Positions 11,716 to 24,312 of a stretch of DNA of 64,000 nucleotides are shown piece after piece. The first letter of the stretch is position 1. The number at the start of each line of letters is the position of its first letter. A program made the translations under genes and the position numbers. Source of the DNA: Cladobotryum mycophilum (taxonomy: Eukaryota > Ascomycota > Sordariomycetes > Hypocreales > Hypocreaceae); the NCBI GenBank assembly GCA_036429605.1, contig CM071590.1, forward strand, positions 4,712,001-4,776,000. The letters are read 5' to 3'. The notes beneath the pieces were generated by a model. It was not told the DNA's origin. It saw nothing but the letters and a program-made list of their open reading frames with translations, and did not search any database.

Positions 11716-13278
11716 TTATGCCGACCGATATAACCAATAGCCAGCTATGCCCGTTGCCAGTAATGTTCCTAGGATATAAGCCCCTTGCTTAGTGCTCCAC
11801 AAGAACATACTCCATCCTGCCATGACTTCCTTGCGTCGGGCAGCTGCTCTTCTTTCCCAAGCCTCCGGATCGATTTCAACGGGAAGGCGGACACGGGGGT
11901 CAATGATCCTGCCGCCAGGTGAGAGTGCCTCTTGATACTTGGGCGGAGCAAGGTCTGTAGGCGCAATAAGGGGGACATCAACACGGAGGAAAACTGGTCT
12001 GTGGTCGCTCGTTCGCATAACGGGCAAGGTATCGTAGGCGCGGACGTTCATTCTCCCCTTAATCCAGGGCGGTAGCTCAAGGAAGAGAATCCGGTCAGTC
12101 CAGCCGGGATACCGATGTGGCGCAAACGTCCACTTGACCTCCTCATTCTCATCTCTACCCGAAGCGGACTTTTGATCCACCACGTACTTGTACGTAGGTG
12201 GGAATCGCACCTCGTGCTCTGTAAGACCATGTAGTGTCCTTCCCGCTTTGCGTTCTCGCGTTAGCTGATCATAAGGGAAAAAACTAGGGTAGTGATTCTC
12301 TGATTCTGGGTCCATATTGGGGAAGGCGGCTTTGGGCGTTGGAGAGGTTGTCGCAATGCGGTAATTTAAATCTCCAGCAACAAAGAGATGTGACGATGGC
12401 TTAAACACAGACAAGTCATGAAGCTGCTGCTGAAGCTGAATATCTTCTAGATGACGCCCCTCGTTGAGTAGTCGCACATGCTCCAAATCCTCGTCGTCTT
12501 CCGAAAAGTTCGGGTCGGGCCTGGGTATATCCTGAGTTCTCATCTTGCTCACCACCGCCTCTGGATTCTCAAACGTCAACCCACGCATGATAGTCCCCCA
12601 GTTGGAATTTCTTCGCGCTAAGTTCCATTCCATCGCAGCGAGATGCGCAGCGACAAACGTTAGTTCTGTCGATTCCCCGCTCCCAGTATTATACAGAGCC
12701 CTGAAGCCCACGGCTCCCTTGTTGCCCATCTCTGCAGCACCGAATCCAATCTCGGCCTCCTGGAGGTTGCTCAGACGAGATGCGTCCCTCGCAAAGAGCA
12801 GCATAGCTGTGTACCCTACATTGCGAGATGTTACTAGTGTATAGGGCTTGTCTCCTTTGTTCGATGGCAGGGTTGGCTCTACAGAGACCACGTTGCCTTC
12901 TCCATCTTGTAACTGCCTCGACGCTGCAAGGTTGATAGCATCGTCAAATCGAGCCACATACGGGCTGAGAAAATAATCCCCAATAAAAGCATAGCTCATA
13001 GGAGCAATTTCTTGTAGAGAGCTATATTCAACATTAGCATATTGGCCGGTCTAAGGCGCAAGCCCTCTCTTCAAAGAGACATCGTGAAGAAAAACTTACA
13101 AGACGACGACTTCTGGAAGCCCAGTGGCATTTTGCTTGAATGCAGCCTCAAGATGACTGGCAAAAATAGGAACATTGATAAACTTTGCGGCGCAATTAAA
13201 GGTCAGAACCAGAAGATCGAGAGTTGATGGCGCCATGTCTTCAGGTGCCGCAACGTTGGCGGCCTTTGACAATGCCAT
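11716..13278 (-). CDS. Inositol polyphosphate 5-phosphatase with C-terminal membrane anchor
   Basis: Exon 1 is 13278-13100 and exon 2 is 13021-11716. The 78-nt intron (13099-13022) has GTAAGT, a GCTAAT-like branch site and ATAG, and splicing gives VVVFSLQEIAPMSYAF. About 494 aa from the ATG at 13278; the in-frame ATG at 13236 is an alternative. The IPPc catalytic set is complete: SLQE, MGNKGAVGFR, FVAAHLAA, AGDLNYRI, PPTYKY, YPGWTDRIL and SDHRPV. The D, N and H residues of these motifs form the metal site of the DNase I-like fold. The enzyme removes the 5-phosphate from inositol phosphates or phosphoinositides. The last 30 residues include a hydrophobic segment (GAYILGTLLATGIAGYWLY), suggesting a tail anchor facing the cytosol. 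No SAC1 domain is present, so it is not a synaptojanin. The frame is intact. Confidence 0.92.
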
Positions 13279-15257
13279 CTGGGAAACAGTGAGGAAATCG
13301 TCCCTCTTGAAGTGTGTGTGGTATTCGGTTGATGTATCTTGCCGCTGAATACAGTGCAGATGGTAAGTGAATGTACTGTATTGCCGAAATAGGTAAGAAA
13401 ACTTGCACTCAGTAATTATGGCGGGGTTGATTCCCCAAAAGCGAATAGGACGGATCTTTCTTCCCATCAAATGCAAATGCAGGGCGCAGATCCAAGAACT
13501 TTCATCTTTTATATGTAGAGACTGGAATGTTCATTCCTAAGGTAAAGCCGCGCTCTTGTCTAGTAGGTCCTAACACTTCCAAATGGCGTAGGCTTTCCCT
13601 GCGGCTGATTGTACTGATACCTGTTGGACTCATATCCAGACCCTAACAGACCAGACATGACCTGAGCTACCTAATCCTCCGCCACAGTCTAAGCGGGTCA
13701 GCCGTGGGCAGTGCACCCACCAGCTGGGGTCGTTCTAGACTACATGTGATCAATGTCGCTCTCGTGCGATTTTTGTTTGTCACAACCACACGACCGACCC
13801 ATCACCATTGTGACTCCCGAGTTCGGTGGCCTCGGCGGCAGCTTGTATCGCGTGTCAATCATTGTTATCACATTTCACTCATAAAGCCCGAGACATGTCA
13901 TTCATCTATAAGAAAACAAAAACTGGATTTGCTTGAGGGCTATAGTTTGAGGACTATCTGACGTAACCGTTGATCGAGATCCGCCTCGTCTCCGACCTCA
14001 TGTTGATGCCCTGGTCTCACCTAAAACCGTTGGCGCTTCCAGGTCCCTAGCTCAGTAGTCCAAACTTGTGGGGTCGACATGATGAAGAAAAGCATGGAAC
14101 TAAGAGGACAACCAAGTTGCCAGGCTGACATGTTACCTACTGCCGCATAGTTACCAGAGAGCCCAGGCATAATAGTTGGCAGCAGCTCCTGGGCTATAGG
14201 CTCCACGTGCGGTGAGGCATAAACAAAAGATGCTGATTTCAAATGAGACCTAATCGATATCTCCACCATGCCAATCTCAAATGTATCCTCAACCAAGGCT
14301 CAATAGGAGCAATCATGCTCGAGGAACAAAATGCCATTCAAGGTACGATCTTATCAACTTCCGAGCCATCTGTCCCTCCTACCTCCCCAGAAGCCGACCA
14401 CCACCAACAAGCCAACCATGAAAGAAACAGAAAGAAACTCGACGGGGAAGAATCATGATGCAAAGTATTAGTGACCAAAAGAAAGAGAAGGGAATGCCTG
14501 CTCATGGAAACGCAGCTGTACCGCAACGACTGAATTCGAGTCCAAGGAATATGTATTGGTAAAGGCCATGGACTTGGGATCCTGCATCCAAAGCACTCGA
14601 GCTGACAAAGGGTAATAACGGCAATCCACGAAGACTGGTTGACCGTGAAAAGGTCACCCAGGAAAAAATCGCGGTTTGCGTCGGTGGTCCAATAAGACAA
14701 TGCACCGGACATGCCGTTCAGATGATGCTCCCAAGTAAGAGATTTACCCGACAGATAATCTGTCAAGAAAAATACCCTCACCTGTTAGAGTCATCCGAGC
14801 CATGCGTCAAGTCGTAAACCTTAAGATGCGTCGAAGAACGAGATGAAGCAATGCGTAAGGGGCAAAATGCAAAAGAAAATTGTGGCGCGAACGGAGTGAA
14901 GAACCAGAAAGTCGACCACAAGCCATGAGACAAGAGGTGATACTAAGTAACCACTCTATTATGTTGAGAGGTGTCCAGGAATGTCGGTTGGAAAGGTTCT
15001 TGCAGCTAGCCGGCCGTTTTTTGGTAGTTCTACAAGAGGCACAGAGAGCTGTTTCAAATGACATCAATTCGGCCGATAGCTGCCAGAGGCATATCCCGCT
15101 CCCCTTGAAGCAGAGCGAAGCCTGTTTATCGTCCACTGAGTCAGCCATACTTGTCAGCAAAGGTCCTCTCTGGCTAATGGCAAACAAACAAAAAAGAAAC
15201 GCGCGGAGGAAATGATTCCTTACAAGGAATTAATACGGGCTAGGCTTTTTCAGACAC
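13279..15257. other. Intergenic region, no supported gene
   Basis: 2.0 kb between the 5' end of the 5-phosphatase gene and the 3' end of casein kinase I. Open frames up to 147 codons occur on both strands, but they overlap, lack domains and are rich in Cys, Trp and His as expected of chance translation. The right end could hold a last small exon of casein kinase I, because GTGAGT overlaps that gene's stop codon; I could not identify a convincing acceptor and exon. Confidence 0.45.
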
Positions 15258-16614
15258 TCACATCCTGTCGCTTCCACCAATGGCACGGCTAGTATCCGGA
15301 GTGTCAACACCAGCACCAGAGCCACGCTCAAGCATCTTGCGGCGAGAGCTGGGCATAGCGCTGGGCTTGGCAGCAGCAGACTGGCCGGGAACAGCGGCAG
15401 CAGTGCGTGAAGCACGTGCCTTCTCCTCGTCCTCAGGGTTGGCCTGACCAGCAGCCTGAGCAATAGCTTGGGCGTTCTTCTGGTACTTGTAGACGGTCCA
15501 GTCAAAGACGTAATCATACTGGAAGCCCTCGCGAACAAAGAGATCACGGAAGATCTTGCGAAGGTAGCTGTAGTCGGGCTTGTCGTCGAATCGAAGAGAT
15601 CGAGTGTAGTTGAGATAGATGGCGAACTCATTGGGGAAGCCACGGCAAAGGACTTCGGTAGGCGTGGTCATCTTCTTCTCCATGATGCGGTCGTACTTCT
15701 GCTTCTTAGTGGCGGCCTTGAGTCCCTGCCAAGGGAGGGAGCCACGGCAAAAGTAGAGCATGACATAACCAAGAGATTCCATGTCATCACGACGAGACTG
15801 CTCAACACCCAAATGGGTGTTGATTGAGGCGTAACGGGCAGTACCAGTCAAGTTCTTGTTCTCTCTGTAAGGAATGTGGAAGTGGGTCTTGGGGTCTCGG
15901 TACTTCTTGGCAAGACCAAAGTCAATAACGTTGACCTGATTGCCACGCTTGCCAATTCCCATGAGGAAGTTGTCAGGTTTGATATCTCGGTGGATAAAAG
16001 ACTTGGCATGAATGTATTCAATACGCGAGATGAGCTGATCTGCGAGAAGGAGAACCGTCTTCAGAGAGAACTTGCGGTTGCAGAAGTTGAAGAGATCCTC
16101 CAAGCTAGGGCCCAAGAGGTCGAGGACCATGGCATTATAGTCACATTCTGTTCCGAACCAACGAACAAATGGGATGCCGACACCACCAGCGAGAGACTTG
16201 TACACTCGGGCTTCATATTCGAGCTGGGGGTGCTTTGCCTTGACAGATTCGAGCTTGATGGCAATCTCCTCGCCGGAGATGATGTTGGTGCCAAGGTAGA
16301 TATCGCCGAAGGAACCGGAACCAATCTTTCGACCGATACGGTACTTGTTACCGACGCGTAAATCCTAGATGACCATGTTAGCTAATCTGCTTCCATCAAG
16401 ATGCTCTTACGGCATCGATGGTTGTTGCTGCGTGGTTTCCATCACAGGGTGTGGGTCTTGTGGCGGTGAATAATTGCTGACTCTGCATAGGAATGCATGC
16501 AGAGAAGCAATGAAGCCGATGTGATTTTTTTCTTTCTTTCTTTCTTTTTCGACTGCAACTTTGAAGGGCTCTCAGAAACAAAAGCGAGCATCAAGTGCTT
16601 ACCATGGTCGTCAT
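15258..16614 (-). CDS. Casein kinase I (CK1 delta/epsilon-type, Hrr25/CkiA-like)
   Basis: Exon 1 is only 12 nt (16614-16603, encoding MTTM), followed by a 238-nt intron (16602-16365: GTAAGC donor, GCTAAC branch, CTAG acceptor) and a long exon 16364-15258; 372 aa in all. The kinase starts DLRVGNKYRIGRKIGSGSFG and has the CK1 hallmarks: catalytic loop HRDIKPDNFLMG, DFG followed by LAKKYRDPKT, and SIN (TARYASINTH) in place of the usual APE. A short, low-complexity A/S/R tail follows residue about 300. CK1 is a constitutively active Ser/Thr kinase that prefers primed or acidic sites and acts in growth, DNA repair, endocytosis and, in fungi, the circadian clock. Near-invariant residues are all present and the frame is intact. 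A GTGAGT overlaps the stop, so a longer 3' isoform is possible. An alternative in-frame first exon lies inside intron 1. Confidence 0.93.
16527..16549. repeat. TTTC microsatellite inside casein kinase I intron 1
   Basis: A run of T followed by TTTC units on the plus strand, so a purine AAAG tract in the transcript. It lies within the first intron of the casein kinase I gene. Confidence 0.85.
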
Positions 16615-19600
16615 GTTTGTAGTTGGTTTGGGTGCTTCGTTCCACTCGTGGAAGGAAGCAGGATCGTGGAGTTATTGTTGGGTATTCTAGTAGAAGGCGA
16701 ACCCTATTACGCAGGGCCGAGTTAGTCACCTTGGAATGGTGAGGCGTTGAATAACTATTGTTGCTGATGGATGATGATGAAAGGAAGTGAAGAAGAGGGT
16801 GATGATGATGTATGGAAAGGGAAAAATGCAGATGGGCAGTAATTGAAATGATGGATCAGAAGGCGGTGGGCTTTGGGCCCAATGCAGGGAGGGCGAGGGC
16901 GGCTACTCCGCCAGGCGAAATCCGGGTACCGCCTAGCCTAGCCAACGCAGCAGACCTGGTAGCTGGCAAACTTGTGCAAGGGGAGAGCAACACGTCGAGG
17001 CCAACGCAAGACAGGGCAGGGCAGGGCGAGGTAAGGCAAGGCAGCAAAGAAAAATAGGAGGCATGCAGGTTCGGGATGTATGTAGAATGAATGCTAGGGC
17101 TAAAGAGGTTTGTTTGACTTACCTGCAGAAAAAGCGCTTTGGATTTGAGGGTGGCCGGAAAGCGTGTGCAGGACTTCAGTTTCGATATGTCGGTGACGGC
17201 GGTGACAGGGCGGTTTGTACCTCCTAGCAGCCGCAAGGCATGAAACAGAGGGGGTTGGTGGGTGCTAAGGCAGAAAAGTCGAAAAAGCACCCGAAGGAGA
17301 AGAAGAGGGAAAAGAGTTCGAAACGGGTAGGCCGGATCGATTTGTTACTGTTGGTGCTCGAAGGGAGAGCTGCGGATATTGTCTCGGCCAGACGAAGCCT
17401 TTGTGCTGTCGTCGGAAGGAAGTTGGAGTTGAGGAGGAGGAGGAAGAGGAGGAGATGGTTGTGCTAAGTTAAAAATGGTGGATGTAAAAGAGGGCGGCGG
17501 CGGAAAAGGGAAGAGGAGAAGGAAAGGGGGGGGGGCGAGGCAACTGGGAGCGAAAGGAATTTTGAATGGATGGAAGCGCCTGAGCCTGAGCTGTGCGCCG
17601 GGCGGTCCAGTGCTGTGGCGTGCACCTCACTGCTGAGTGCTGAGCGCTATTACTGGGCGACTGGGTACTGCTGGGTACTGTTGGCCGTCGCTACATCCAC
17701 AAAAAACCCATCCACCATCCATGAATCCATGAAAATCCACCCACCTCCAGTTGGTACAAGTACCTACTACAGAGGTACTGGGAGGAGGGGGAGGGGGTTG
17801 AGAGGGGCGGAGGACAGCATCGGGTGCTCCCTTCCCAGCACAAAGCTAAGTAGCACTAACGTAACAGTCCATATGAGAGAGAGAGGGAGAGGGAGAGTGA
17901 ATGGAACCTTTTGAGCTGGCTTCGCCGCAGCCGAACCGTGCTCATCATCACTGAGGATCAAACTATGAAGCAAAGGATACCTTGGGTATTGGAATAACCT
18001 ACAGTGACAGTAAGACCAGAGGTATTCTGTATCTAGAGTTACTCCAAATACCTGTATTTTATATCACTTGTCGCTTTTTTTCATTCTTCTTCAGTCAGGC
18101 CATGATATGCATGTAAGTCTACCCTAACCAATCTACTCATCCGGATCAGGCATACATAGGTATGTCCACATGTTGTCATCGTATATGTCCAATCTGGCAA
18201 CCAATCTTGAAGCGCCCTTTGGGCGAGGCGACCCAGACGGTCGAAGCCCAGTTCAACCCAATGTGGAGCAACAACGTGACATGTCTCCAAGCGGAGTGTC
18301 TGTAACAAAGTACCTTGAGTAGATTGGAAAACAAAGAAGATCGAGTGGGTGAGTGAGTGAGCATAAAGGCGAAACTTCCGGACGTACCTCCGCTTGTCAG
18401 CGCCTCAATGCTAAGGCGGAATTCTACGCCATTCATTTTCATGGAGCCAACTCAGAATCCAGAATCTAGAATCTCGACTCTCACAATAGTGCTAGGTAAA
18501 TACCAACTGCAGATCATTTACCTTTGGGGGATATACCGAATCCAAGCCGATATTAATTTTCATGCAAGAATCAAGATAAATCTATTTTAGAAAAGAAATA
18601 CATCCATCCATCCATCCATCCATCACACCTTTGGCGCCGTCTGATCGCTTATCGCAGGGACCCCGAAGCCACCATCAACCAACCAAAATGATAACCATCT
18701 CGCCACCAAAAAGACCGCTTCCAGGCTTCAATTTTTTTTGACGCATGGAATGTTTTGTTTTATTTTTGCTACATGGAAATATGAAATGCGTTGTGAAATT
18801 ACAATGCCTCAATGAGCTTGATTACAGATGATCAACAGTAGCAAACCGACTAATTTGTACCTATTTATTGGAAAATGCGATAGGTGATGAAGCGATATGA
18901 CAAAGTTGCATTTACACAAAAATCTAAAGTTGGTTGACTTTTGACCGCGATTCATGTTTCTATTTTTGAGTCGCTACCCATGTCAGTCTGTCTCAACGCT
19001 GAAAGGTTTCAGGCACTAATCCGTGACTTAAGTTATTCCCTGCGCACTAAACACGGAGTGCGTAGTAGTTGGTACTTGAACTGGTTGGTAGGATGAGATG
19101 AGGCTTTGCTTCTTTCTCATCTCATCTCACCCTTGCATTTTACCCATCTCGCATTTTTTTCCTTCTTTTCTTTCATAAGCCATTCAAGCCAGCCAAGAAA
19201 CCCTCCGTTGGGGAAAAGAAAGCTCTCCGATTTACGGATACAGCTGATGGTTTCCCCAACGATCATCCCCGGACTTTTTCCAAGGGGGAGGGATTGTCCC
19301 TCACAGAATGCTAGAAAAGCTCCGCGTGGAGAGGGAGGGAGGGAGGGGACAAGGAGTAGTAGGGTTGACGAATGCAACACATCATGTTCCCATGTAATAA
19401 TATGCACAAGTGAATCTGCAATGCAGGTCTGTCTACTACTCCAGCGCCACCACCCAAATATTGTTCACATGACTGCTTCAACATGTCAATCGATCGACAT
19501 AAGATTTCTGGGGTAATACCGATACCTTGAAATCTGCTTCGTCTGTGATCGGTACGCCCCGGACTACAGTACGTACTCCTTATGGGCATGACAATACTTG

Positions 19601-21882
19601 TACTTGTATGTATGTATGCACGTACATGATTATATGCGCCTTTTTCTCATGTCACTTCCGCCCTTTGGAGGGAGGCGGGCCATGGACCATGCCATCTTTG
19701 ACCGTCAAGGAGAAAACCAAGAGACATGACGAGCGGAGGGAGACGCCCTTGGCTCCTTTTCTCGGCGCTGCCTCGCCGACGCCACCTCCTCTGTGGCGGA
19801 CCGATAGAAGAAGCGAATTTGATCATCTGAAAACCAATGAGTTGAGTAAACAAGATCTGTTGGCCAATCACCAGCTCGACAGAGAGACCAATACAGGGCT
19901 CAGCTGTTGGTAACCTGCAAGTCTTGGGTACAGTATCATGCACAAGAAGGGACCCTATAAAAACAAAACACAACAAAGCATGGATGATGGATTGGTACTT
20001 GAAGTCAATCATTTCCTGATCCGCGGGAATGGTTTCTTCAAGATATATCCTATCTACTAATACATTGCTTACTATTTCAGAGACATAATATTGCTATCTA
20101 CATAGGAAATATAATACCTCGTGTGTGATCCATTTGTGTCTCCTCAACTGGCGGTGATTTCTCGTTCCCCGCACGCCCAACGATGCCCACTTCACGTCAA
20201 CGTCCTGATGATCCCATTTGTCAAACCCCTCAATTTACCTTTGTTCGCTGACGCGCGCGCCTGCTGTGATGACAATCCTGTGGCCCGCAGGAGGGCCCGC
20301 AGGTCCGCGAACCGCCCTTTGGGTTTCTTTCAATGGTTGAGACATTGGTACATTTACTGAGTGCCAACTGCGTAGTTGTAACTATTAAGTCCGCCTGAAG
20401 GATGAGCACACCGTAGCATCCGGGTCGGTTTTTTGTTTTTTTGTTCTCCTTCTCTTTCCAATCGCGACCCTGGTGGTCGTAATTGCGCCGCCAATATAGT
20501 CAATGCTTGAAACAAAACAACACAGAGGTTCCACCGTCCACATGGCCAACGTGGGGGTCGGTTGAAACATGTTGCGGTAATTACTCCGTATATTCAGACC
20601 TTTTCATTCAAAGGCGATAAGGGCGGTAACAATTTACTCTATTTCATTCCGTAGAAAAACCTGCTTTCTTTACCAGGTAGCGTAGCCATCTCCAGCATTC
20701 CGTGAATCAGATGACGGAAGCCCTCTCTGTGCCTGTCCCTCCTTCACAGGACAGGATAGTTGGACACAGTAGTGTAGCTTGTTGTAGGTAGTCACCCGCC
20801 CAGTGGCTGGCACGCGACCCCCTTTGAGCCACAAGAAAGCAACCCTTCTCATGAGTTAATCGTAGATCTACTGTAAGCCATCGGGAATATTTCCAGTCCA
20901 GCATGGGTCACCCACCCCCTTCATCCATGCTTGCTCTGGAGATCAAGCTCCTGTTACCCCCCGATGTGTGACCGATCATGTGCTCGTCTGCACGTTCGCT
21001 ATCAATATCTGCCATCATGGAACATCCCAATGATGCAGGGACAGGCCGGCTTTTCCCAAGTCTCTTGTCTCTTCTCGGGCAATTCGGGTTATTGGGTATG
21101 GTGGCATGGCCGGCCCAGCGTTCCCAACAGCAAAGCCACGCTTGTAAGCGCCAGGCTTCGGTCTCAAGGCCCGTGACCGAGGTCACCAAACTGGCCATTA
21201 TTTCCCCCATATTCCAACCCTTCCAACCCAATAGACACTCTAACCGGTTGGGAGCTGACGCCAGAAAGAGTATACCTAACTCCTCCAATATCGCTTATTC
21301 TCCCCTTCTTCTCGTATTACAGAATGGATGGATATCGTGCAACTGGGCTTAGAGACGGGCAGTATCATGGCTCATATAGATTCAGAAACATGCGTGGTGG
21401 TCAGCTTTGCAATAGCCCGAGAACCATTTTAAGATCGTCTCTATTTACACTACTAAGAGTGCACGCGAAGCTGTTGCATCATCCGAGTACTGCTGATAGA
21501 TGTCTCGGACGGCAGCTGAATACGAATCAACCAACTCGCTTCCACTTGCCACAATTCTTTTTCTCTTTACTCCCGCAAACTATTTACAAATCTAAACCAT
21601 ATGAAACAACGTTGTGTACCCAAAAAAGAAAAAAAGAAAAAGAAAAAGAGTGCCGCTAAAATACCAAATCGCACCCAAGTATCTAAGAATTTTTGTTTGA
21701 TAACTCCATTTCGTAACATCCACCTCCAACATATTGCAAATATCTTAAACGTGTAGGTATCATCTCAACCTGGAACTGATCGTGGTGGCTGCGTATGAGC
21801 ATGACTTGTAGAATGTAGATTTCATAAGAGATATAATCATAAAGAGCATGGATATGCTATGTGATTTGGTTTCATTTTCCAT
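16615..21882. other. 5.3 kb region without a supported gene
   Basis: Upstream of casein kinase I and downstream of the proline-rich protein gene. The left kilobase is purine-rich (GGAGGAGGAAGAGGAGG-type) and is probably the CK1 promoter and leader. The rest holds overlapping short frames on both strands, the largest at 20908-21288 (-) and 20978-21352 (+), with no recognisable domain. It also holds a CATC microsatellite, one TACTCCGTA copy at 20582 and an A-rich tract near 21626-21650. No transposase or RNA gene was recognised. Confidence 0.5.
18601..18624. repeat. CATC microsatellite
   Basis: About six tandem CATC units in intergenic DNA. Confidence 0.9.
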
Positions 21883-24312
21883 CTAATGTCTCCACATAGG
21901 CCCAGGTGGACCCCTGGCATCACCTTGCCCGGGATTATTCCCCGGATAGCTTCCTGGAATCGGCTGCGGAGGATAATACTGGACCGGAGGAGGCGGCTGT
22001 GCTGGCATATAAGCCGGGCGATGAGGCGGGCCTTGCGGTCCCTGAAGCACAGATTCGAGCTTGTTCTCCAGCATAGCGCCAGTCTTGTCCAACCACTTGA
22101 GTGCAGAGGCGCTGCTGAACAACTTGCCTCCGCTTGGGCCTGCTGGAGGCCGCGGTGGGCCTGGAATATGAGGAGGTGGTACGTAGTTCTTCCTGGGAGG
22201 GGGCGGGTACATGTTAGCATTTGGGGGACCGGAGCCAAACCCAGAGAACACCGGCTGGGTTCCGAAAACCGTTGGTTGTCGAGGCGGCAGCGGAGGAACA
22301 GAAAAGCCCCCTTCGGGCCCAGCATACGTGGGTTGAACTGGGTACTGGTGTTGGTGGGGGGCGATAACGTGCCCTGGTGGTACATGATATGACGCAGGAG
22401 GGGCAGTGGGCGGAGGCTGTGTTCCAGGTCCCATGGAATTGGGATATATATATGGTGGTGGCGGTGATTGTGGAGAAAGTTGAAGAGACTGATAATGAAT
22501 TTGAGGTTGTGCTGTTTGAGGCGGTGGAGGGCTATTAGTTGACTGTTGATATGGGGACATTACTTGGGCGTGGTTGTTTGCAGATGGCTGATAGATTGGT
22601 TGAGATGTATCATAGCCTGGATGCGATAGAGAAGGGGGAGGGGAGGGATAATGATGCGGAGGTGGTGATGATGTCTGCTGAGAAGGAGCTCCATATGCTG
22701 GCCGTGCGACTGGTGCTTGAATAGCAATCGAATGCGTTGGGGATTGTGAAGAGCTAGCATTATGCGGTAGAGTAGGCACTTGTCCAGAACCAGGAACCGG
22801 TGGTGATTGGTTATACATGGGATGCTCTGTTCCCGGACTTGACATCGATGGATTAGGCAAAGGTGGGAATGGAAACCCGGATGAGGCATGGGATGCGGCA
22901 GCAGGGGACAAAGGATAATGTGCCGGATCATATGATCCCTGGGGACTGAACGCGGGGGCTACTGGCGGCCCTGCCGACGCAGCTGGAGGTGAAGGCGGAA
23001 GCATGGACAGCCTAGAGCTGGGAGGGGCGGTGTTTGGAAGATTGGGCGCTGATGATTCGGGGATGTTGACATGAGATGATCCTGTCCTGTCTTCATACCG
23101 AGGTGCTGCGCTAATCGGAGTAGTAGCCGACGATTGTATGCCTTGTGGTGGGACAGCCACAACAGGAACAGCCGGGGCAACTGAGGCCATAGAAGACTGT
23201 GTCAAAGATGATTGTGCTGTGAGTGTGGGTGCAGAAGTGGAGGCTAGAGGTTGAATGATTGTATGTTGAGGTGTTATGGGAGGTGATGCGGTAAATGCCA
23301 CTTCCGTAGAATCCGCCGTTTTAGGAGGAGGTATTGTCTGCGGAGGTCCCGTGGGCAGAGGTTGTATAAGTTGCGGTGTTGGCTGCACAGGTCCTGTAGA
23401 TATTGGGCGTGTAGGTTTTCGTTTTATTGGTGCCGGTGTAGATGCCGGTAGTGGTGGTGATGGAGGTACTGCAGACGGCTGTGCTACAACTACCGGCTGA
23501 GGAGATGCTGGTTCCGTGGACGCCGGTGCGGTGACTAAAGGCACTTTGGAAGATTCAACCTTGCTTGGAGATGACGGCGGTTGGTATGGCCGATATGGAA
23601 TCTGAGTAGCTCCATGGGTGTGGGGGCTATCGCCGGGCGGCAGACTCGTCGTCTTCGATGCCGTAACCGGCTCAGCAATGTGAACATGGTCTGATGGCGG
23701 GCTGTACGGTTTGTACGCCGCTGGAGGAGTATTGGATGCGGGCTGTGTTCGAGATATCTTCAATGGTGCAGGATAAAATGAGCCTTGCGGTGCGGAGTTT
23801 TCAGCCTGGTGATGCCTTGAGTAAGGAACATATGAAGGTTGTCCACCCTCTTGCTGCTGCTCCTGCTGCTGTTCTTTCGTTGGTTGGGCCATCTCCCCAT
23901 TTGTCTTATTCGCCTCATGTTCTGCCCCTGAAGGCATCAGGTCCGTCGTTGGTGCAGCATCAACCCGACCGTCAGAACCGCTTGGACCATGGCCTTTGTG
24001 CGCCTGACCGCCATTGGGATAAATGGTTGCGCTGGGTCCATCATCATCCGACCAAGGCCCAAAATACGCCCATGGATTCGCCTGCACTGGCTGTGCCTTT
24101 GGAACACTATCCTTCCCGTTACCATCACCTTGCTCTGTTCTAGACACAATCTCCTCTTTCGCCTCCTCCTCCAAGTAGAACGGCCACGGGTTGGCCTGTG
24201 TATTCTTGTCGCTCTCGTTTGTTTGCGGCAGCTGTTTTGTAGATTCCTCCTTTCCGAGGACCGCCGATTCGGCTGGCATCTCGAAAACCACCCTGCCGTT
24301 TGAGGGCATCAT
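21883..24312 (-). CDS. Large proline-rich, disordered hypothetical protein
   Basis: One long exon, 809 codons from the ATG at 24312. The frame stays open further upstream but only to a GTG, and a CAG following a short AT-rich stretch (24348) suggests a 5'-leader intron. The N-terminus has two related motifs, QANPWPFYLEEE and QANPWAYFGPWSDDDGP, with an acidic linker between. The middle 600 residues are Pro/Ser/Gln/Ala-rich and surely disordered. Near the C-terminus a short ordered-looking helix appears (SASALKWLDKTGAMLENKLES), followed by another proline/tyrosine-rich tail ending GPPGPMWRH. I do not recognise a named family. The composition suggests a scaffold for SH3/WW-type or phase-separating partners, which is inference. 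Many overlapping frames on both strands come from its GC-rich repeats. The frame is intact. Confidence 0.82.
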   Translation of the reverse strand: MMPSNGRVVFEMPAESAVLGKEESTKQLPQTNESDKNTQANPWPFYLEEEAKEEIVSRTEQGDGNGKDSVPKAQPVQANPWAYFGPWSDDDGPSATIYPNGGQAHKGHGPSGSDGRVDAAPTTDLMPSGAEHEANKTNGEMAQPTKEQQQEQQQEGGQPSYVPYSRHHQAENSAPQGSFYPAPLKISRTQPASNTPPAAYKPYSPPSDHVHIAEPVTASKTTSLPPGDSPHTHGATQIPYRPYQPPSSPSKVESSKVPLVTAPASTEPASPQPVVVAQPSAVPPSPPLPASTPAPIKRKPTRPISTGPVQPTPQLIQPLPTGPPQTIPPPKTADSTEVAFTASPPITPQHTIIQPLASTSAPTLTAQSSLTQSSMASVAPAVPVVAVPPQGIQSSATTPISAAPRYEDRTGSSHVNIPESSAPNLPNTAPPSSRLSMLPPSPPAASAGPPVAPAFSPQGSYDPAHYPLSPAAASHASSGFPFPPLPNPSMSSPGTEHPMYNQSPPVPGSGQVPTLPHNASSSQSPTHSIAIQAPVARPAYGAPSQQTSSPPPHHYPSPPPSLSHPGYDTSQPIYQPSANNHAQVMSPYQQSTNSPPPPQTAQPQIHYQSLQLSPQSPPPPYIYPNSMGPGTQPPPTAPPASYHVPPGHVIAPHQHQYPVQPTYAGPEGGFSVPPLPPRQPTVFGTQPVFSGFGSGPPNANMYPPPPRKNYVPPPHIPGPPRPPAGPSGGKLFSSASALKWLDKTGAMLENKLESVLQGPQGPPHRPAYMPAQPPPPVQYYPPQPIPGSYPGNNPGQGDARGPPGPMWRH

